Assembly (NCBI GenBank): GCA_047975785.1
Contig: JBKEEC010000166.1
Coordinates: 1-18,377 of the forward strand
Direction of reading: 5' to 3'
DNA from: JACXVD01 sp047975785
GTDB taxonomy: Bacteria > Pseudomonadota > Alphaproteobacteria > Sphingomonadales > Sphingomonadaceae
DNA: 18,377 nt
Made by a program: the position numbers and the translations under genes. This document shows positions 15,306-18,377 of this stretch, one piece after another. The notes beneath the pieces were generated by a model. The model searched no databases and had not been told where the DNA came from. It worked only from the letters and a program-made list of their open reading frames with translations. Numbering within the stretch: position 1 is the first letter of the stretch; every line of letters begins with the position of its first letter.

Positions 15306-16196
15306 ATGAAACGAATTGCTCTATATCACCTGGAAACCTTGCTCACCATCGCCCGTATGGGCACATTTCGCGCTGCGGCTGAGCGGCTGAACACCACCCA
15401 GCCAGCCATTTCCGCCCGGATCAGGGAAATGGAAACGCAATTGGGCATCTCCATTTTCCGGCGCGAAGGTCGAAACATGGTTCTGACTGCGCGGGGCCGT
15501 CAGCTGGTGCAGGATTGTGAACCGCTATGGGCACAGTTTGAAACCGTGCTGATGCAGCCCGGAGAATTTGCCGGGGCGGTTGGTGTAGTCAGGATCGGCA
15601 CCGGAGAAATTGCCGCTGCCAGTTGCCTGACCGATTTTGTTATTGAAACCGAACGCAGCCTGCCCGGCATTACGCTGGAAGTTGATCTCGACCTCACATC
15701 GCGCATGTTGCAAAACCTTCTGGGCGGGACACGGGACATGGTCTTTCTGGCAGGGCCGGTTGCCGCACCTGGAATCCGCACCGCACCGGTCGGCGCCGTG
15801 GACCTGGTCTGGCTCGCCAACCCCAACACGGCAGCCAATCTTCCGGCACTGGACAGGGTAAGGGTCTGGTCCATCCCCGCCCACTCCCCGATCTACCAGA
15901 TATCTCAGGAGAGTCTGCTTGAGCAGGACATTGCCTTTCGCTCGATCAACACCTGCAATAATGTCCGGACGCTTACCGATATTATTCAACACGGCCACGG
16001 AATTGCATTATTCCCGCTTTCCATGATGCATCGGAGCATGGAAAACGGCGATCTTGTTGAAGTTCTGACCCGGCCTGCCCGCCAGATCGAATTTCAGGTC
16101 GCTGTGCGAGTGGCCGAAGCGGACCCGGTCATCAACCAGATGTTCGAGCGGGCGCGCCCTTTATCAATCACCCCCGTTTCCCGACCTGAATACTGA
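15306..16196 (+). CDS. LysR-type transcriptional regulator
   Basis: A conventional LysR-type regulator of 296 residues. The HTH is at about 5-64 (LETLLTIARMGTFRAAAERL, NTTQPAISARIREME, SIFRREGRNMVLTARG), and the effector-binding domain runs from about 92 (GVVRIGTGEIAA) to the end, with HGHGIALFPLSM near the end of the second lobe. It is divergent from scoAB across 94 bp and is the natural candidate regulator of that operon. Unlike the regulator at 4221 it has only one HTH. The ATG at 15306 starts directly before the HTH; no good Shine-Dalgarno sequence is visible in the A/T-rich leader. Its effector is unknown. Confidence 0.93.
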   Translation: MKRIALYHLETLLTIARMGTFRAAAERLNTTQPAISARIREMETQLGISIFRREGRNMVLTARGRQLVQDCEPLWAQFETVLMQPGEFAGAVGVVRIGTGEIAAASCLTDFVIETERSLPGITLEVDLDLTSRMLQNLLGGTRDMVFLAGPVAAPGIRTAPVGAVDLVWLANPNTAANLPALDRVRVWSIPAHSPIYQISQESLLEQDIAFRSINTCNNVRTLTDIIQHGHGIALFPLSMMHRSMENGDLVEVLTRPARQIEFQVAVRVAEADPVINQMFERARPLSITPVSRPEY

Positions 16197-16266
16197 TTCG
16201 TGATTCGCTTTAATTCGAGATTCGAATCATGATTCATGTTGCAGCGCACATGCTCAAACCGGAATC
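16195..16266. other. Cluster of six GANTC (CcrM-type) sites
   Basis: GANTC occurs at 16195-16199, 16202-16206, 16219-16223, 16224-16228, 16231-16235 and 16262-16266, straddling the LysR stop codon. Random sequence would give about one per 256 bp. Some overlap longer palindromes: GATTCGAATC (16219-16228) and GAATCATGATTC (16224-16235). In alphaproteobacteria GANTC is methylated by CcrM in a cell-cycle-dependent way and read by GcrA at some promoters. Confidence 0.6.
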
Positions 16267-16297
16267 ATCACTTTTCCGCACTGTTAACTTACGCGAG

Positions 16298-16327
16298 TGT
16301 TAATTATAATACATTGAATTATATAAT
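16298..16327 (+). promoter_or_regulatory. Candidate promoter in AT-rich stretch
   Basis: A perfect -10 hexamer TATAAT (16322-16327) lies 18 bp after a weak -35-like TGTTAA (16298-16303), inside about 40 bp of nearly pure A and T. A second TATAAT is at 16305-16310. The surrounding genome is GC-richer, so the AT block stands out. A start near 16334 would produce the candidate RNA that follows. Confidence 0.35.
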
Positions 16328-16333
16328 ATTTTT

Positions 16334-16473
16334 TATATGTTGCAAAATATGCAACAAAAATTGATCTTTTCGCACTTGCACAAAAACCTGCCCCAACCCA
16401 TAAAGAACCTGCCTTTCAGGCATCCTCTCCCAAAACTTCCACGGCCCGGTTGGCAACAACCGGGCCTTTTTTT
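16334..16473 (+). ncRNA. Candidate small RNA with strong terminator
   Basis: No credible protein lies here, but signals line up for a transcript of about 140 nt: a -10 box, a 5' hairpin TGTTGCA / TGCAACA (16338-16344, 16350-16356, 5-nt loop), a small middle hairpin TGCCT-TTC-AGGCA (16410-16422), a C-rich unpaired stretch CCTCTCCC (16424-16431) that resembles the anti-Shine-Dalgarno motif of several alphaproteobacterial sRNAs, and a perfect terminator with seven T. A read-through form would end at the second terminator copy near 16519. I do not recognise the family. An alternative is a long 3' region of the LysR mRNA, though its stop is about 270 bp from the terminator. Confidence 0.35.
16443..16473 (+). 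terminator. Rho-independent terminator, copy 1
   Basis: A perfect 9-bp stem GGCCCGGTT / AACCGGGCC (16443-16451, 16458-16466) with a 6-nt loop GGCAAC is followed by seven T. It is oriented for plus-strand transcripts and separates the plus-strand LysR region from the convergent plsC gene. Confidence 0.85.
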
Positions 16474-16492
16474 ATCTTCGGCATTTGTGCCG

Positions 16493-16518
16493 GGCCGGTT
16501 GGCAACAACCGGGCCTTT
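16493..16518 (+). terminator. Terminator copy 2 (tandem duplicate)
   Basis: The 24 bases at 16495-16518 repeat those at 16446-16469 exactly, 49 bp away. The left arm has one changed base outside the core (GGGCCGGTT instead of GGCCCGGTT), giving one G-G mismatch in the stem, and only three T follow, so this copy should be weaker. It looks like a local duplication. Confidence 0.65.
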
Positions 16519-16540
16519 ATGATCTGCGGTTTCTGCTGAT

Positions 16541-16600
16541 CTGAAGCTTTTCGCGAAAAAGTGAGCGCCGGTTTTATGCAAAAGAAAAGCGATGGCAAAA
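16541..16600. repeat. Palindromic module next to the 42-bp repeat
   Basis: It starts with a perfect 12-bp palindrome TTTTCGCGAAAA (16548-16559). CTTTTCGC is mirrored by GCAAAAG around 16579-16585 as an imperfect inverted repeat. The style is like the long palindromic intergenic repeats common in alphaproteobacteria. Together with the 42-bp palindrome that follows it may form one composite element of about 105 bp. Confidence 0.4.
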
Positions 16601-16603
16601 GAT

Positions 16604-16645
16604 TATAGCATCGCACATGTTTCAACCATTTTTCGCGATGCTATG
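16604..16645. repeat. 42-bp palindromic repeat, copy 2
   Basis: Arms TATAGCATCGC (16604-16614) and GCGATGCTATG (16635-16645) pair in 10 of 11 positions around a 20-nt centre. The element is the reverse complement of the repeat at 1451-1492, with differences only in a few central bases and the final arm base. It begins 10 bp after the plsC stop codon, just as copy 1 begins 9 bp after ligI, but in the opposite orientation to the gene. Confidence 0.75.
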
Positions 16646-16654
16646 GCGGAACCG

Positions 16655-17341
16655 TCAGGCAGACGGATTCAGGGCATTGATAGCCACAAGAACACGCTGC
16701 TCCATTTCTGACCGTGACAAGCCCGGTGAAACTGGCGCCCCCAGACAATAGGTGATCGTGCCCCGCGGTTTCAACCGCTTGCCATAGGTCGCGCCGCTAT
16801 CTACCGCTACAGGAACAACCGGCAGGTCAAGCATCTTGTAAAGGCCGGCAAAGCCCGATTGCAACGGATATTGCTGGCCATGAGGAACCCGCGTTCCTTC
16901 CGGAAAAATCACCAGCGGACGCCCTTGCGAGGAAAATCGTCGTGCTGATGCTATCATCATGCGCAAGGTTCTGGCTCCGCCCGCCCGGTCCACCGGAACC
17001 ATGCCATAGATTGAGGCCGCCCGGCCCCACAAAGGGATTTTGAACAATTCCGCCTTGGCGAAGGGAACCGGCATATCCAGCCATACAGGGCAATCCAGAG
17101 CTTCAAAAAAGCTCTCATGCCTGATGGCATAAAGAACAGGATAATCCGGTAAATCCCCCAGAACTTGCACCCTGATGCCCAACAGGTGTATGACACACCA
17201 GCGATGCCAGCGCGACCATATCTGCGCCAGCCTCTGCATCGCGCGCGCAGGCAATGGCAGCAAAACAACCGACAACAGGACAAATACGATCGTGACTATC
17301 CAGAACCCTGCAAGAAAGGCCAGATTCCTGAGATAGATCAT
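16655..17341 (-). CDS. plsC: 1-acyl-sn-glycerol-3-phosphate acyltransferase (PlsC-like)
   Basis: A membrane-associated acyltransferase of 228 residues that should acylate lysophosphatidic acid to phosphatidic acid in phospholipid synthesis. A hydrophobic N-terminal segment (about 5-32) anchors it. The acyltransferase domain has RHESFFEAL with His75 and Glu80 where the usual motif is H-x4-D, then GMVPVDRAGG, and FPEGTR (146-151). I chose the ATG at 17341, with AGGG ten bases upstream and the membrane helix right behind it; a GTG at 17377 would add 12 residues. It lies 48 bp after ydcF, in the ftsX-ydcF-plsC order frequent in alphaproteobacteria. The exact acyl acceptor is inferred from the family. 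Confidence 0.9.
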   Translation of the reverse strand: MIYLRNLAFLAGFWIVTIVFVLLSVVLLPLPARAMQRLAQIWSRWHRWCVIHLLGIRVQVLGDLPDYPVLYAIRHESFFEALDCPVWLDMPVPFAKAELFKIPLWGRAASIYGMVPVDRAGGARTLRMMIASARRFSSQGRPLVIFPEGTRVPHGQQYPLQSGFAGLYKMLDLPVVPVAVDSGATYGKRLKPRGTITYCLGAPVSPGLSRSEMEQRVLVAINALNPSA

Positions 17342-17389
17342 ACAGAAAGTGCCCTGCGGGAAGGATTCATCGAGCACATGGCCGCACGC

Positions 17390-17920
17390 CTAACCCCCGA
17401 ATATTCCGGCCACAGTGCTGGCCAGAAGCTTGTTATATTCCAGAAACAGCATCCGGAATGAGGGCTGCGTCGGAACGGCATCGCGGATAATGGTAATATT
17501 GTCAGGCAACACACGCGCCAGCTCGTTGGCAGCACGGCGCATATGCCAGTCACTGGTGACAAGCCGCACGGATTCATAGCCACGATCGGCGATCCACATT
17601 TCCGCTTCTGTCGCATTGCTGCGCGTATCCACCGCTGCAAACCCCAGTGTTATGCAACACGTCATCAAATCAGATGCTACATCATATTCTACAGCAAATT
17701 CATTGGGTTTGACATCGGTATCAACACCCGTAACCAGCATGGCCTGAGCCTGATTATTACCGAGCACTTCTATTCCGCGCTGTATTCGTCCGCTCCCTCC
17801 GGTGGGGACGATAATCGCATCCGTGCTCACATCTTCTGCCGGACCGGGAAGAGTTACGGCGAACCACAGGAAACCCAGCAGCCATACCATCAGTGCAAAG
17901 GCCAGAATCCGACGTATCAT
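17390..17920 (-). CDS. YdcF family (DUF218) protein
   Basis: A 176-residue protein with one N-terminal membrane segment (about 4-24, possibly an uncleaved signal anchor) and a DUF218 domain in the periplasm. Motifs are DAIIVPTGGSGR (34-45), SNATEAEMW (101-109) and VTSDWHMRRA (121-130). The biochemical role of the family is unsettled; relatives such as SanA and YdcF are linked to envelope functions and cofactor binding. The ATG at 17920 overlaps the ftsX stop as ATGA, which suggests coupling; upstream in-frame starts would run into ftsX and are rejected. Confidence 0.88.
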   Translation of the reverse strand: MIRRILAFALMVWLLGFLWFAVTLPGPAEDVSTDAIIVPTGGSGRIQRGIEVLGNNQAQAMLVTGVDTDVKPNEFAVEYDVASDLMTCCITLGFAAVDTRSNATEAEMWIADRGYESVRLVTSDWHMRRAANELARVLPDNITIIRDAVPTQPSFRMLFLEYNKLLASTVAGIFGG

Positions 17921-18377
17921 AGCATCCGCCTGAGCGCCCTCAGCACTGTCATCCGTGCAGTCAGAATGGCAATAATCAGTCCGAATACCGGCACAGCACA
18001 AATCAGCATCCAGTCATACCAGTGCAGACCACCTCCAGCAATCATGCCGGAATCAAGAGCAGAAAACTGCCGGCCAAGCAGGAATACTATCACCAGCCCC
18101 AGAGCCAGACCCGCCAGCCCGCCAATGGCTGCATCCAGGGCAACCGAACGCTCGAATATGCGGGCGACCTGCCGATCTGTCCCGCCAAGCAGGTGAACAA
18201 TCTCGATTGTGTCACGATTATTGTCCAGCGCGCTACGCGCTGCCAGCCACACCGCAGCAGCACTGGTGACAGCCAGCAGCACGACCAGAGCAATCGCCAG
18301 CCATTGTAATGAAGCAATGGCGGAAAAGACCGGCCCAAGCCAGGCAGACTGGGCATCAACCCGTGAAGCCGGTGCAA
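17917..18377 (-). CDS. ftsX: Cell division protein FtsX, N-terminal part outside the window
   Basis: The frame is open to the right edge; about 152 C-terminal residues are present, roughly half of a usual FtsX. Three membrane segments are visible: SLQWLAIALVVLLAVTSAAA, AAIGGLAGLALGLVIVFLLG and WMLICAVPVFGLIIAILTA. Between the first two is the cytoplasmic signature NRDTIEIVHLLGGTDRQVARIF, characteristic of FtsX, and the protein ends in TVLRALRRML. FtsX is the inner-membrane partner of the ATPase FtsE and controls septal peptidoglycan hydrolases; ftsE is expected just beyond the right edge. Confidence 0.93.
   Translation of the reverse strand, partial: APASRVDAQSAWLGPVFSAIASLQWLAIALVVLLAVTSAAAVWLAARSALDNNRDTIEIVHLLGGTDRQVARIFERSVALDAAIGGLAGLALGLVIVFLLGRQFSALDSGMIAGGGLHWYDWMLICAVPVFGLIIAILTARMTVLRALRRML

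Noticed and set aside
16197..16360. Replication origin suggested by GANTC cluster plus AT-rich block
   Set aside because: I found no convincing DnaA boxes and no origin-associated gene; kept only as a methylation-site observation.
16333..16625. Small minus-strand open frames of 69-82 codons in the plsC-lysR gap
   Set aside because: They run through the terminator duplicates and palindromic repeats, and one starts inside the 42-bp repeat, so their composition is explained by repeats.
1..18377. tRNA, rRNA, CRISPR array, prophage or defence system
   Set aside because: No cloverleaf, regular spacer-repeat array, phage or defence gene could be seen; all large frames are metabolic, transport, regulatory or envelope genes.

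Overview
This window looks like chromosomal DNA of an alphaproteobacterium, most likely a member of the Sphingomonadales. The protocatechuate 4,5-cleavage enzymes closely resemble those I remember from Sphingobium sp. SYK-6. The right edge carries an ftsX-ydcF-plsC string typical of alphaproteobacteria, and a dense cluster of GANTC sites (the CcrM methylation motif of this class) lies upstream of it. The genus is inferred, not shown.

Left edge (2-1500): the 3' part of an aldehyde dehydrogenase gene, a hairpin, a decayed IS5-family transposase fragment, and a 42-bp palindromic repeat that recurs at 16604.

Core (1501-10557): a complete protocatechuate meta-cleavage (4,5-cleavage) pathway in two divergent operons around a LysR-type regulator gene. 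The minus-strand operon is ligK-ligU-ligI. The plus-strand operon is an NAD(P)-dependent DUF1932-type dehydrogenase, ligJ, ligA, ligB, ligC and an aldo/keto reductase, mostly joined by ATGA-type overlaps. The route is: protocatechuate is cleaved by LigAB to 4-carboxy-2-hydroxymuconate-6-semialdehyde; LigC oxidises this to 2-pyrone-4,6-dicarboxylate; LigI hydrolyses it to 4-oxalomesaconate; LigU isomerises it; LigJ hydrates it to 4-carboxy-4-hydroxy-2-oxoadipate; LigK cleaves that to pyruvate and oxaloacetate. Two oxidoreductases in the operon (DUF1932 protein and aldo/keto reductase) have no assigned step. The regulator is unusual in having two consecutive LysR-type helix-turn-helix domains.

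Middle right (10550-16196): all minus strand except a second LysR gene. It holds an SLC13-type permease with two TrkA-C (RCK_C) domains, an MFS transporter, and the two subunits of a succinyl-CoA:3-oxoacid CoA-transferase (scoA-scoB), divergent from a conventional LysR gene. Between scoB and the MFS gene lie two overlapping, mutually exclusive perfect inverted repeats (11 and 12 bp) that cover the MFS ribosome-binding site: a candidate attenuator or bistable RNA switch.

Intergenic region 16197-16654: six GANTC sites in 72 bp, an AT-rich promoter-like stretch, a candidate small RNA ending in a strong intrinsic terminator, an exact second copy of the terminator core 49 bp downstream, and palindromic repeat modules. 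Right edge (16655-18377): plsC-like acyltransferase, YdcF/DUF218 protein and the C-terminal part of FtsX, all minus strand. No tRNA, rRNA, CRISPR array or intact mobile element was found.
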